Assembly: GCA_946887105.1 (NCBI GenBank) | Contig: CAMPKJ010000305.1 | Location: forward strand, 1 to 5,623 | Source of the DNA: an uncultured Acidobacteriota bacterium | GTDB taxonomy: Bacteria; Acidobacteriota; Thermoanaerobaculia; Gp7-AA8 | DNA length: 5,623 nt | Direction: 5' to 3' | In this document: in pieces, positions 1 through 5,623 of the stretch | Layout of the letters: the number at the start of each line of letters is the position of its first letter | Position numbering within the stretch: position 1 is the stretch's first letter | Position numbers and translations under genes: made by a program | The notes under the pieces: generated by a model | The model's database searches: none | Seen by the model: the letters and a program-made list of their open reading frames with translations, nothing else | Told to the model about the DNA's origin: nothing

Positions 1-4
1 GGGT

Positions 5-96
5 CAGGGTGAGGGGCGAAGGCTTGCGTAACTGTCGCCCCTCACCCTGGTGTCGCGTCACGACACTAGCCCTCTCCCCGCGGAGCGGGGAGAGGG
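5..96. repeat. Triple-hairpin REP-like intergenic element
   Basis: Three perfect inverted repeats follow one another. Hairpin A pairs 5-19 with 35-49 (15 bp, 15-nt loop). Hairpin B pairs 50-55 with 61-66 (6 bp, 5-nt loop). Hairpin C pairs 70-81 with 85-96 (12 bp, 3-nt loop). The arms are runs of the CCCTCACCC and CCCTCTCCCC type. From general experience, such motifs recur as dispersed intergenic elements in GC-rich soil bacteria; that copies exist elsewhere in this genome is inference. No T-tract follows hairpin C on the plus strand, so it is not a standard intrinsic terminator. The rest of the stretch up to the gene at 167 holds no other gene I can support. Confidence 0.8.
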
Positions 97-154
97 GACG
101 CCGCCGTTTACCGAACGATCACACGCGCGGCACGTTCTGTCGCATCTGTCATGC

Positions 155-160
155 GATCAT
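155..160 (+). promoter_or_regulatory. Possible -10 element for the DUF2911 gene
   Basis: GATCAT matches TATAAT at 4 of 6 positions and ends 6 nt before the ATG at 167. That spacing would start transcription at or next to the start codon, giving a leaderless mRNA. This fits the lack of a Shine-Dalgarno sequence upstream of the ATG. No convincing -35 hexamer is visible, so support is weak. Confidence 0.22.
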
Positions 161-166
161 CCGCGC

Positions 167-691
167 ATGCGCAAGATCACCACACTCTCCCTGTCTCTCC
201 TTCTTCTCGCCGGTAGTCTGGCCGCTCAGGAGCCGAAGAAGCCCCTCAGCCCGCCCGCCAAAGCCGACGCCATCCTGAACGGTAAGAAGATCACCATCGA
301 TTACAGCGCGCCCTCGAAGCGCGGCCGCGTGATCATGGGCGAGCTCGTTCCGTACGGAAAAGTCTGGCGCACCGGCGCCAACGCGGCCACGACCCTGACC
401 ACGGAAGGCGATCTGATGATCGGCACCGTGCACGTTCCCGCCGGCAAGTACACCCTCTTCACCATTCCCGGCGAGAAAGAGTGGACGCTGATCATCAATA
501 AGCAGGCCGGCCAGTGGGGCACGAATTACGACGAGTCGAAAGACCTCGGCCGCACGAAGATGGTCGTGAAGAACCTCGGCACGCCGGTGGAGACCTTCCA
601 GATCGGCTTCACGCCGGTCAATCCGAATCAGGCCACGCTGACGTTCTCGTGGGAGAACGTGGAAGCCACCGCGCGCGTGCTCGCTCACTAG
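167..691 (+). CDS. Secreted DUF2911 domain protein
   Basis: This encodes a 174-residue exported protein of the DUF2911 family, whose biochemical function is unknown. Residues 1-20 form a signal peptide: M-R-K, a leucine-rich core at 7-14, and a small-residue cleavage region near Ala19/Ala20. There is no lipobox cysteine, so it is probably periplasmic or secreted rather than a lipoprotein. The mature part carries family-typical blocks: a Y-S-A-P-S-x-R-G-R stretch around 46-54, L-V-P-Y-G-x-V-W-R-T-G-A-N at 60-72, and a P-A-G-x-Y-T-L-F block followed by W-x-L-I-x-N. The frame is also open upstream to an ATG at 50, but that start would put the signal peptide internally and run through the hairpin element, so the ATG at 167 is preferred. 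It converges on the minus-strand gene ending at 725. The family call is secure; the role (perhaps a carbohydrate- or envelope-related beta-sandwich) is open. Confidence 0.9.
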   Translation: MRKITTLSLSLLLLAGSLAAQEPKKPLSPPAKADAILNGKKITIDYSAPSKRGRVIMGELVPYGKVWRTGANAATTLTTEGDLMIGTVHVPAGKYTLFTIPGEKEWTLIINKQAGQWGTNYDESKDLGRTKMVVKNLGTPVETFQIGFTPVNPNQATLTFSWENVEATARVLAH

Positions 692-697
692 AGCCGA

Positions 698-729
698 GTC
701 GCAAAGTCGCAAAGTCTCAAAGTCTCAAA
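698..729. repeat. Four tandem 8-bp repeats
   Basis: Two copies of GTCGCAAA are followed by two copies of GTCTCAAA, with no spacer. The array fills the gap between the two convergent stops (691 and 725) and covers the last codons of the small minus-strand ORF. Its AT-rich runs contrast with the GC-rich surroundings. It may be a slippage-prone simple repeat; no function is evident. Confidence 0.9.
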
Positions 730-838
730 GGAACGGCCGGCAGGCGCAGGTGGCGTGGTAGAACACTTCGTCGAGCGATGCTCCGGCGAACCAGCAATCG
801 CAGTTCGCGCATTCGATGAGGTCCGCTGGCGGTGTCAT
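725..838 (-). CDS. Small cysteine-rich protein, putative zinc-binding
   Basis: This minus-strand ORF encodes 37 residues (ATG at 838-836, TGA at 727-725) and belongs to no family I recognise. It contains C10-x2-C13-x-C15 followed by Trp16-Phe17, then His28 and C31-x-C33. Five cysteines and a histidine in so short a chain suggest a zinc-binding knuckle. A GGGAG Shine-Dalgarno sequence lies at 852-848, 9 nt before the ATG, which is good spacing. It begins 45 bases after the stop of the response regulator on the same strand and in the same reading frame, so the two are probably co-transcribed. The paired CxC motifs, the RBS and the position argue for a real gene. The short length and chance Cys codons in GC-rich DNA argue against. 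No function is claimed; it might be a partner of the receiver protein. Confidence 0.55.
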   Translation of the reverse strand: MTPPADLIECANCDCWFAGASLDEVFYHATCACRPFL

Positions 839-856
839 CGTTCCGTTCTCCCGCGT

Positions 857-878
857 GCCGGATTTGCAAATCTGCGGC
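857..878. promoter_or_regulatory. 12-bp palindrome in interrupted stem
   Basis: Positions 861-872 (GATTTGCAAATC) are a perfect palindrome, flanked by a further GCC/GGC pairing (857-859 with 876-878) across small mismatches. It lies between the response regulator stop and the small cysteine-rich ORF. It could be a protein-binding site or an RNA hairpin modulating downstream expression. It has no T-tract, so it is not a standard terminator. The palindrome is certain; the function is a guess. Confidence 0.35.
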
Positions 879-883
879 CCGCC

Positions 884-1288
884 TCAGGCGTGTCCCTCGG
901 CCTCCGCGCACAGCTCCAGAATGGCCTTCGTGAACTCATCCACATCGAACGGCTTGGAGATCACCAGCTTCACCACATCGAGATCGAGCCTGGTCAATGC
1001 CTGCTGCGAAACGGCGGAGACGACCGCGACCGGCACGTTCAGGTTCTCCTCCTTGATCACGTCGATGATCTCGAAGCCGTTCAGCTCCGGCACCATCAGA
1101 TCGAGCACCAGCACGGAGTAGTGCTGCGCGCGGAGCTTGTCGATGGCGGTGCGGCCGTCGCTGGCGAGATCGATGTCGATCTTCAGACGGGTGAGCAGTT
1201 TTTCGACCAGTCTGCGGATGGCGGGATCGTCTTCGACCACAAGAGCGCGGTACGCGTGTTTCACGGCGACTGGGCGCGCGTCGGTCAT
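884..1288 (-). CDS. Single-domain response regulator (CheY-like receiver)
   Basis: This 134-residue protein is essentially one receiver (REC) domain with no output domain. Visible landmarks are the acidic pocket Asp20-Asp21 in V-V-E-D-D, the phospho-acceptor Asp63 in L-V-L-D-L-M-V-P, the N-G-F-E turn after it, Ser91 at the Thr/Ser switch position, and Lys112 in S-K-P-F. All catalytic positions are present, so it should accept phosphate from a histidine kinase, which is not in this window. A 15-residue N-terminal lead precedes the first strand. The ATG at 1288 is the best start. It acts in the cytoplasm, probably through protein-protein contact. It is divergent from the DUF885 gene and probably heads a short minus-strand unit with the small cysteine-rich ORF. 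The domain call is firm; the pathway is unknown. Confidence 0.94.
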   Translation of the reverse strand: MTDARPVAVKHAYRALVVEDDPAIRRLVEKLLTRLKIDIDLASDGRTAIDKLRAQHYSVLVLDLMVPELNGFEIIDVIKEENLNVPVAVVSAVSQQALTRLDLDVVKLVISKPFDVDEFTKAILELCAEAEGHA

Positions 1289-1301
1289 CGGATGTCACGC
1301 C

Positions 1302-1310
1302 AGTGTAGCA
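1302..1310 (-). promoter_or_regulatory. Possible extended -10 for the response regulator
   Basis: On the minus strand 1310-1302 reads TGCTACACT, an extended -10 form (TGn followed by TACACT, 4 of 6 to TATAAT). It ends 13 nt before the ATG at 1288. No clear -35 is seen at 16-18 bp, which an extended -10 can tolerate. Confidence 0.33.
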
Positions 1311-1333
1311 GCCCGCCCCGCTTGCACCGGGCG

Positions 1334-1339
1334 TAAACT
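1334..1339 (+). promoter_or_regulatory. Possible -10 for the DUF885 gene, leaderless spacing
   Basis: TAAACT (4 of 6 to TATAAT) ends 6 nt before the ATG at 1346, which would put the transcription start at the start codon. The divergent gap is only 57 bp, so the two opposing promoters nearly touch. No Shine-Dalgarno sequence lies before this ATG, consistent with leaderless translation. Confidence 0.35.
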
Positions 1340-1345
1340 CCGCGG

Positions 1346-3124
1346 ATGAAGAAGCTTGTGCTCGCCATTCTCGTGACCGTGCTGTCCGCGGGCTCCTCCG
1401 GCGCGCAGGAATTGTCGGCGGCGGATCTCGACCAGCGCCGCAAGGCTCTGAACGATCTGCTGCACGAGCAGTGGGAGTACACGCTGCGGCTCTATCCCGA
1501 GTTCGCCTCGATCCTCGGCGACCGGCGCTACAACGATCAGGTCAGCGATCCGTCCGAGAAGGCCGTCAACGCCGATCTGGTCCAGACCAGAAAGTTCCTG
1601 AAGCGCTTCGAGGCCATCGATACGGCCGGCTTCTCGGATCAGGAAAAGCTCAACCGCAATCTGATGGTGCGCGAGCTGCGCGACGCGATCGAAGCTGCCA
1701 AGTTCAAGTCGTGGCAGATGCCGGTCAATCAGATGAGCGGCATCCACCTGCGCGCCGCACAGCTTCCGAGCGCGCTGCCGTTCGCGAGCGTGAAGGATTA
1801 CGAAGACTACGTCGTGCGCCTCGGCAAGTTCGGCGGCGTGATGGACACGCAGATCGCGAACATGCGCAAAGGCATGGCCGCGCGACTGATGCCGCCGAAG
1901 TTCCTGCTCGAGAAGGTGGTCGGCCAGGCGGAAGGGATCATGGCCTCGAAAGGGGAGGATTCGCCGTTCGCGGTGCCGCTGAAGAATTTCCCCGATTCGA
2001 TCTCCGCATCCGAGCAGGAACGGTTGCGCACCGCGCTGCTGGCGGCCATCGAGAAGAACGTCCTTCCCGCATACGCGCGTTTCACGGCGTTCATGCGCGA
2101 CGAGTACGCGCCGAAGGGACGCATCGACGCCGGCGTCTGGTCGCTGCCGGACGGACGCGAGCGCTACGCGTATGCGGTGCGCAACCTGACCACCACCAAT
2201 CGCACGCCGGACGAGATTCACGCCATCGGCCTGCGCGAGGTGGCGCGCATCGAGAGCGAGATGCTGGAGATCGCGAAGAAGCTCGGCCACTCCGATCTGC
2301 AGTCGTTCAACGCGGCCATCGAGGCGAATCCGGAGCTGAAGGCGCAGTCGCGGCAGCACATGATCGATCTCTATTCGAAGTACATCGATCAGATGTACGC
2401 GAAGCTGCCGCAGCTCTTCGGCCGCCTGCCGAAAGCGAAGTTGGAAGTGCTGCCGGTGCAGGAGTTCCGCGAGAAGGAAGCCTCGGGCGCGTCGTACGAG
2501 ACGGGCTCGCCGGACGGCTCGCGCCCGGGACGCGTGTACGTGAACACGCACGAGGCGACGTCGCGCAAGACGCTGTCGTTCGAGTCGACCGCCTATCACG
2601 AGGGCGTTCCCGGACATCACATGCAGCTCTCCATTCAACAGGAGCTGCCGGAGCTGCCGCCGTTCCGGCAGCAGGGCGGCCACACGGCGTTCATCGAGGG
2701 CTGGGCGCTGTACTCGGAGCGGCTCGGCAAGGAAGTGGGTTTCTATCAGGATCCGTACAACGACTACGGCCGCCTCAATGACGAGATGCTGCGCGCGATT
2801 CGCCTCGTCGTCGACACCGGCCTGCATCACAAGCGCTGGACGCGCGAGCAGGTCGTGCAGTTTTTCCGCGATCACTCCGCGATCGATGAGGTGGAAATCC
2901 AGAGCGAGACCGACCGCTACATCGTCTGGCCGGGACAGGCGCTGGCGTACAAGATGGGCCAGCTGAAGATCCTCGAACTGCGCGAGCGCGCGCAAACCGA
3001 GCTCGGTCCGAAGTTCGACATCCGCGGCTTCCACGATGAGGTCCTCGGCGCCGGCGCGCTCCCGCTGCAGGAGTTGGAGGAGCGGATCGCAGCGTGGGTG
3101 GCGAGGCAGAAGGCGCGTGCCTGA
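1346..3124 (+). CDS. Exported DUF885 family protein (putative metallopeptidase)
   Basis: This 592-residue protein belongs to the DUF885 family of gluzincin-like putative zinc peptidases. Residues 1-20 are a signal peptide: Lys2-Lys3, a hydrophobic core at 4-13, and an S-G-A cleavage site before Gln21. It should therefore act in the periplasm or outside the cell. The hallmark H-E-G-V-P-G-H-H is at 418-425, preceded by a Tyr, and a second conserved block F-I-E-G-W-A-L-Y starts at 449. His418, His424 and Glu451 are likely metal ligands, with Glu419 as the catalytic candidate, by analogy with metallopeptidases of clan MA. Length is normal for the family and no frame break is seen. Its last 8 bases overlap the start of the Fpg gene. 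Substrate is unknown; peptide hydrolysis is inferred from the motif, not shown. Confidence 0.93.
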   Translation: MKKLVLAILVTVLSAGSSGAQELSAADLDQRRKALNDLLHEQWEYTLRLYPEFASILGDRRYNDQVSDPSEKAVNADLVQTRKFLKRFEAIDTAGFSDQEKLNRNLMVRELRDAIEAAKFKSWQMPVNQMSGIHLRAAQLPSALPFASVKDYEDYVVRLGKFGGVMDTQIANMRKGMAARLMPPKFLLEKVVGQAEGIMASKGEDSPFAVPLKNFPDSISASEQERLRTALLAAIEKNVLPAYARFTAFMRDEYAPKGRIDAGVWSLPDGRERYAYAVRNLTTTNRTPDEIHAIGLREVARIESEMLEIAKKLGHSDLQSFNAAIEANPELKAQSRQHMIDLYSKYIDQMYAKLPQLFGRLPKAKLEVLPVQEFREKEASGASYETGSPDGSRPGRVYVNTHEATSRKTLSFESTAYHEGVPGHHMQLSIQQELPELPPFRQQGGHTAFIEGWALYSERLGKEVGFYQDPYNDYGRLNDEMLRAIRLVVDTGLHHKRWTREQVVQFFRDHSAIDEVEIQSETDRYIVWPGQALAYKMGQLKILELRERAQTELGPKFDIRGFHDEVLGAGALPLQELEERIAAWVARQKARA

Positions 3125-3908
3125 GCTGCCTGAAGTCGAAAGCTACGCGCGCTACTTCGCGCGCCATGCGCTGCGGCAGAAGATCGCGCGCGTGGACGTC
3201 CGCGATGAGCGGATCCTCGGCGAGATCCGCGCGGATGCGTTCGTGAAGAAACTGAAAGGGCGCGAGTTCACGGGCGTGCGCCGTCACGGGAAGCACCTCT
3301 TCGCCGAGACTTCGGCGAAAGCGACGTGGCTTCATCTGCACTTCGGCATGTCGGGCGATCTCGCGTATTACCGCGATCGCGAGGAGGCGCCGCGCTTTGC
3401 ACGCATCGTTTTCGACTTTGCGAACGGCGCGCATCTGGCGTTCGAGGACATGCGCCTGTTCGGCGTCGCCGACATCGTTTCCTCGCCGGAGGCATTCATC
3501 GAGGATCGCGGACTGGGACCCGATCCGCTCGATCCAACGTTCACGTTCGGGCGATTTGCCGCGCTGCTCGAGCGGAAGCGCGGCGCGGTCAAGTCGCTGC
3601 TGATGACGCAGGAGGCGATCGCGGGACTCGGCAATCTGTGGGTCGACGAGACGCTCTACCTGGCGTCGATTCATCCGCGGCGGCCGGTCGATCGCATCAG
3701 CGAAAAGGAAGCGCGTGCGCTCTACACCTCGATGCGCCGTCTGCTGAACGACGTCATCGCGCGCCACGAGCGCGGTGCCGGAATGCCCGCCAGATCGCTT
3801 TACGAACATCGTGAAGAAGGCCATCGCTGTCCGCGCTGCGGCGGCACGATTCGACGTGCGGTGGTGTTCGGCCGCACCACGTACTTTTGCGCGACGCACC
3901 AGAAATAG
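3117..3908 (+). CDS. mutM: Formamidopyrimidine-DNA glycosylase (Fpg/MutM)
   Basis: This 263-residue base-excision repair enzyme removes oxidised purines such as 8-oxoguanine and FapyG and cleaves the abasic site. The GTG start at 3117 is fixed by the M-P-E-L-P-E-V-E N-terminus; Pro2 is the catalytic nucleophile after Met removal and Glu3 is its partner. Lys59 in H-G-K-H-L is the phosphate-contacting lysine, and the H-F-G-M-S-G loop is at 75-80. The helix-two-turn-helix carries G-L-G-N (Asn173) followed by D-E. The C-terminal zinc finger is C238-x2-C241-x16-C258-x2-H261, with the usual Arg (253) in F-G-R-T-T-Y. The fourth ligand is His instead of the usual Cys. The start overlaps the DUF885 stop by 8 bp, so translational coupling is likely, although the two functions seem unrelated. 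Activity is expected to be intact. Confidence 0.95.
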   Translation: MPELPEVESYARYFARHALRQKIARVDVRDERILGEIRADAFVKKLKGREFTGVRRHGKHLFAETSAKATWLHLHFGMSGDLAYYRDREEAPRFARIVFDFANGAHLAFEDMRLFGVADIVSSPEAFIEDRGLGPDPLDPTFTFGRFAALLERKRGAVKSLLMTQEAIAGLGNLWVDETLYLASIHPRRPVDRISEKEARALYTSMRRLLNDVIARHERGAGMPARSLYEHREEGHRCPRCGGTIRRAVVFGRTTYFCATHQK

Positions 3909-3911
3909 CGG

Positions 3912-3917
3912 TAAAAT
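3912..3917 (+). promoter_or_regulatory. Possible -10 for the GAF gene
   Basis: TAAAAT (5 of 6 to TATAAT) sits just after the Fpg stop codon and ends 22 nt before the ATG at 3940. A poor -35 candidate, TTGCGC at 3887-3892, is 19 bp upstream. It could give the GAF and LuxR genes a promoter separate from the DUF885-Fpg unit. Confidence 0.38.
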
Positions 3918-3939
3918 CCGCCGTTCCGTTGGCAGAGTG

Positions 3940-4509
3940 ATGAGGCTACACGACCGTCTGGCAGAGCTCGAGGCGCAGATCGCGGAAGTGATGCGTGGCA
4001 ACGTGCTCGTCGCCGCGCGCGCGGACGGCGCCGCGGTGGTGACCGCCGATGCGACGCCCGCCGGACGCGCCATGCGCATCGTGCTCAGCGAGCTGCGCAA
4101 GGAAGTGGCGTACGACAGTTGTTCCGTGCAGGAACTGCGCGGCTCGCGCCTGGTGATCGTCGGCGGCGTCGGGTTCGCGCAGCTCGACGTGATCCTCGGC
4201 GAGTCGTTCGAAGTCGACAACGCCGACATTCCGAACGGCGAGGTGATCCACCGCAGGCGCCCGCTGATCGTCGGCGACACGCAGCAATACCGCGCTTTCC
4301 GGCGCGGGCTGCACGTCGGCGCGGGAATCCGTTCATGGCTCGGGGTCCCGATGCTCGACGGCCATCGCCTGGCCGGCATGCTCGCGCTGGATAAGGCGGA
4401 GGCGGATTACTACAACTCCGTGCACGCGCAGACCGCGATCGCGTACGCGTCGCTCGTGGCGCGCGCCATCCTCGAGTCCGACGGAAACGCGGGCGTCCTC
4501 GCCGGCTGA
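3940..4509 (+). CDS. GAF domain sensor protein without output domain
   Basis: This 189-residue cytoplasmic protein has one GAF-type ligand-sensing domain. Residues 1-19 are a short amphipathic, probably coiled-coil helix (R-L-x-x-R-L-A-E-L-E). The GAF fold spans about 41-179. It shows the opening helix, Y-D-S-C-S-V-Q (58-64), G-E-S-F near 87-90, a P-L-I-V-G-D strand at 108-113, and the diagnostic I-R-S-W-L-G-V-P (130-137) followed by L-A-G-M-L-A-L-D (144-151). The C-terminal helix of alanine-rich turns also fits. No kinase, cyclase or HTH follows. ATG 3940 is chosen; GTG 3937 is an equal alternative, and starts further upstream would lie inside the Fpg gene. The next gene, 65 bp on, is an HTH protein with no sensor. 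Ligand is unknown, and residues diagnostic of cGMP, haem or bilin binding are not evident. Confidence 0.86.
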   Translation: MRLHDRLAELEAQIAEVMRGNVLVAARADGAAVVTADATPAGRAMRIVLSELRKEVAYDSCSVQELRGSRLVIVGGVGFAQLDVILGESFEVDNADIPNGEVIHRRRPLIVGDTQQYRAFRRGLHVGAGIRSWLGVPMLDGHRLAGMLALDKAEADYYNSVHAQTAIAYASLVARAILESDGNAGVLAG

Positions 4510-4530
4510 GCGCCGCGAGTAACCGAGGCG

Positions 4531-4536
4531 TAATCT
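4531..4536 (+). promoter_or_regulatory. Weak possible -10 for the LuxR gene
   Basis: TAATCT (3 of 6 to TATAAT) lies in the 65-bp gap after the GAF gene. It would give a leader of about 30 nt containing the hairpin described separately. Co-transcription from the GAF promoter is equally possible. Confidence 0.2.
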
Positions 4537-4545
4537 GACACTCGT

Positions 4546-4585
4546 ACCGTGATCCGTGGAAGGAAACACGGACCTTGAACACGGT
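4546..4585 (+). promoter_or_regulatory. Nested hairpin over the LuxR ribosome binding site
   Basis: The inner stem pairs TCCGTG (4553-4558) with CACGGA (4567-4572). Its 8-nt loop GAAGGAAA (4559-4566) contains the Shine-Dalgarno sequence. The outer stem pairs ACCGTG (4546-4551) with CACGGT (4580-4585), enclosing the TTG start codon at 4575 in a bulge. The two left arms share CCGTG and the two right arms share CACGG, so alternative pairings exist. This would suit translational control, or the paired inverted repeats could bind a dimeric regulator in DNA. Confidence 0.42.
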
Positions 4586-4916
4586 GACCCAGCAACGACT
4601 CCGGGCGGCGATCGAATCGCTGACCTGTCAGCAACTCGACACGCAGAAAGAAGAACTGCTCGCTCTGGTGGAGGGCGTCGTGCCCTTCCAGACCGGTGGC
4701 AACGGCAACGGAACGCACCATCGCCTCTCGCCGCGCGAATCCGAGGTGCTGAAGATGATGCTCGATGGCCAGCGCCTGAAGGCGATCGCGGCCACGCTCG
4801 ACATCAGCGTGAAGACCGTGACCACGCACCGCTCTCGCCTGCTCCGCAAGCTCGGTCTGGAAGACAACCTCGGACTGTTCCGCTACGGCATCCGCAATGG
4901 CCTGATCAGCGTCTGA
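4575..4916 (+). CDS. LuxR-type HTH transcriptional regulator, no receiver
   Basis: This 113-residue DNA-binding protein has a GerE/LuxR-type helix-turn-helix filling residues 51-111. L-S-P-R-E-S-E-V-L starts the domain at 51, I-A-A-T-L-D-I-S-V-K-T-V holds the turn (71-82), the recognition helix continues through T-T-H-R-S-R-L-L-R-K-L (83-93), and the last helix ends G-L-I-S-V. The N-terminal 47 residues form a charged, probably helical segment (11-36) followed by a Gly/Asn linker; this is not a receiver or a known sensor. The TTG start at 4575 is chosen because GGAAGGA ends 10 nt before it; GTG 4584 is an alternative but is too far from that site. It follows the GAF gene and may be that protein's output partner. 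Length is well short of classical NarL or LuxR proteins, so it must be regulated by expression or by a partner. Confidence 0.91.
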   Translation: MNTVTQQRLRAAIESLTCQQLDTQKEELLALVEGVVPFQTGGNGNGTHHRLSPRESEVLKMMLDGQRLKAIAATLDISVKTVTTHRSRLLRKLGLEDNLGLFRYGIRNGLISV

Positions 4917-4943
4917 CGCTTTCGCTCGGAGTTCGCGGCGTTG

Positions 4944-4949
4944 TACCCT
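4944..4949 (+). promoter_or_regulatory. Weak possible -10 for the acyltransferase gene
   Basis: TACCCT (3 of 6 to TATAAT) ends 8 nt before the GTG at 4958, again a spacing that would leave little or no leader. No Shine-Dalgarno sequence is seen before the GTG, and there is no clear -35. Confidence 0.2.
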
Positions 4950-4957
4950 TGCGCCCC

Positions 4958-5623
4958 GTGACGCTGCTCCGAAGCGCCATCGTCTTCACGCTTCTCTACT
5001 CGCTCAAGATCCTGAGCCGGATTTTCTATCGTCACGACTGGTCGTTCGTCGGCGAGAAGGTGTCCGGCAATCCGTGGAAGGGACTGCGGCTGGTGGTGTT
5101 TCTCAATCACACCAGCCTGTTCGAGCCGGTCTTCCTCGGCGTCCCGCCGGCGACCTTCATCTGGCGCCTGGCCGCGCACGGCGTCGTGCCGGCCGCGGAC
5201 AAGACCACCGACCGCCCGCTGGTCGGCATGGTCTTCCGCTTCATCGCGCACGAGGTCATCCCGATCACGCGGCAGCGCGACGACACGTGGGCGCAGGTGA
5301 TGAAAACGATCGAGCCGAACTCGATGGTGACGCTCGCACCCGAGGGGCGGATGAAGCGCGCGAACGGCCTCGACCTGCATGGCAGGCCGATGACCGTGCG
5401 CGGCGGCGTGGCCGACATCCTGCTGGCGCTGAAGGAAGGCCGGATGCTCATCGCGTACAGCGGCGGCCTCCATCACGTGCAGATTCCGGGACACATCCCG
5501 AACGTCTTCAAAACCGTGCGCCTGCGCGCCGAAGTGCTCGAGATCGCCGACTACATCAAAGAGATGATGCGGGAAGGCGGCGAGGAGCAGTTCAAGAAGA
5601 ACGTCATTCGCGATCTGGAGCGC
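4958..5623 (+). CDS. PlsC-like glycerophospholipid acyltransferase (partial, 3' end missing)
   Basis: The frame is open from GTG 4958 to the right edge, giving 222 residues of an unfinished protein. Residues 7-24 are a hydrophobic helix, probably a membrane anchor. The acyltransferase signature appears as N-H-T-S-L-F-E (50-56), an H-x4-E form of the usual H-x4-D with His51 as catalytic base. P-I-T-R-Q-R-D (102-108) matches the second block, and A-P-E-G-R (127-131) matches the phosphate-binding F-P-E-G-T/S block. It probably transfers an acyl chain to a lysophospholipid or related acceptor at the inner membrane, but the motif departures make the exact substrate uncertain. The C-terminal part seen (200-222) is charged and helical. 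The GTG start is chosen because it lies just upstream of the hydrophobic segment and 41 bp after the LuxR stop; no RBS confirms it. Confidence 0.8.
   Translation, partial: MTLLRSAIVFTLLYSLKILSRIFYRHDWSFVGEKVSGNPWKGLRLVVFLNHTSLFEPVFLGVPPATFIWRLAAHGVVPAADKTTDRPLVGMVFRFIAHEVIPITRQRDDTWAQVMKTIEPNSMVTLAPEGRMKRANGLDLHGRPMTVRGGVADILLALKEGRMLIAYSGGLHHVQIPGHIPNVFKTVRLRAEVLEIADYIKEMMREGGEEQFKKNVIRDLER

Overview
This is a GC-rich, gene-dense bacterial chromosomal window with short intergenic gaps. The gene families (an exported DUF2911 protein, an exported DUF885 gluzincin-like protein, Fpg, a GAF protein, a stand-alone LuxR-type HTH, a PlsC-like acyltransferase) and weak Shine-Dalgarno usage fit a soil-type lineage such as Acidobacteriota. 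That assignment is an inference from style, because no rRNA or other phylogenetic marker is present. I see no tRNA, CRISPR array, transposase or phage gene.

Layout, left to right. Positions 1-96 hold three back-to-back perfect hairpins, a REP-like intergenic element. Positions 167-691 (+) encode a secreted DUF2911 protein. It converges on a minus-strand pair: a single-domain response regulator (1288-884) and, just downstream in the same reading frame, a very short cysteine-rich ORF (838-725, 37 aa). That ORF has its own Shine-Dalgarno sequence and looks like a real, easily missed small protein. Four 8-bp tandem repeats lie in the convergent gap, and a 12-bp perfect palindrome lies between the regulator and the small ORF.

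The response regulator is divergent from a rightward run. The 57-bp gap between them (1289-1345) must carry both promoters. The run starts with the DUF885 protein (1346-3124), which overlaps by 8 bp the start of formamidopyrimidine-DNA glycosylase (3117-3908), so the two are probably translationally coupled. A GAF-domain sensor without an output domain (3940-4509) follows, then a LuxR-type HTH protein without a sensor domain (4575-4916). A PlsC-like acyltransferase (4958 onward) runs off the right edge.

Functionally the window mixes exported proteins, DNA repair and three small signalling pieces: a lone receiver, a lone GAF and a lone HTH. The adjacent GAF and HTH genes could act together as a split version of the usual GAF-HTH regulator. 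The HTH gene has a TTG start, and its ribosome binding site sits in the loop of a predicted nested hairpin, which suggests translational control. The most novel items are the cysteine-rich small ORF behind the receiver, the hairpin over the LuxR start, and the Fpg zinc finger ending in His instead of Cys.
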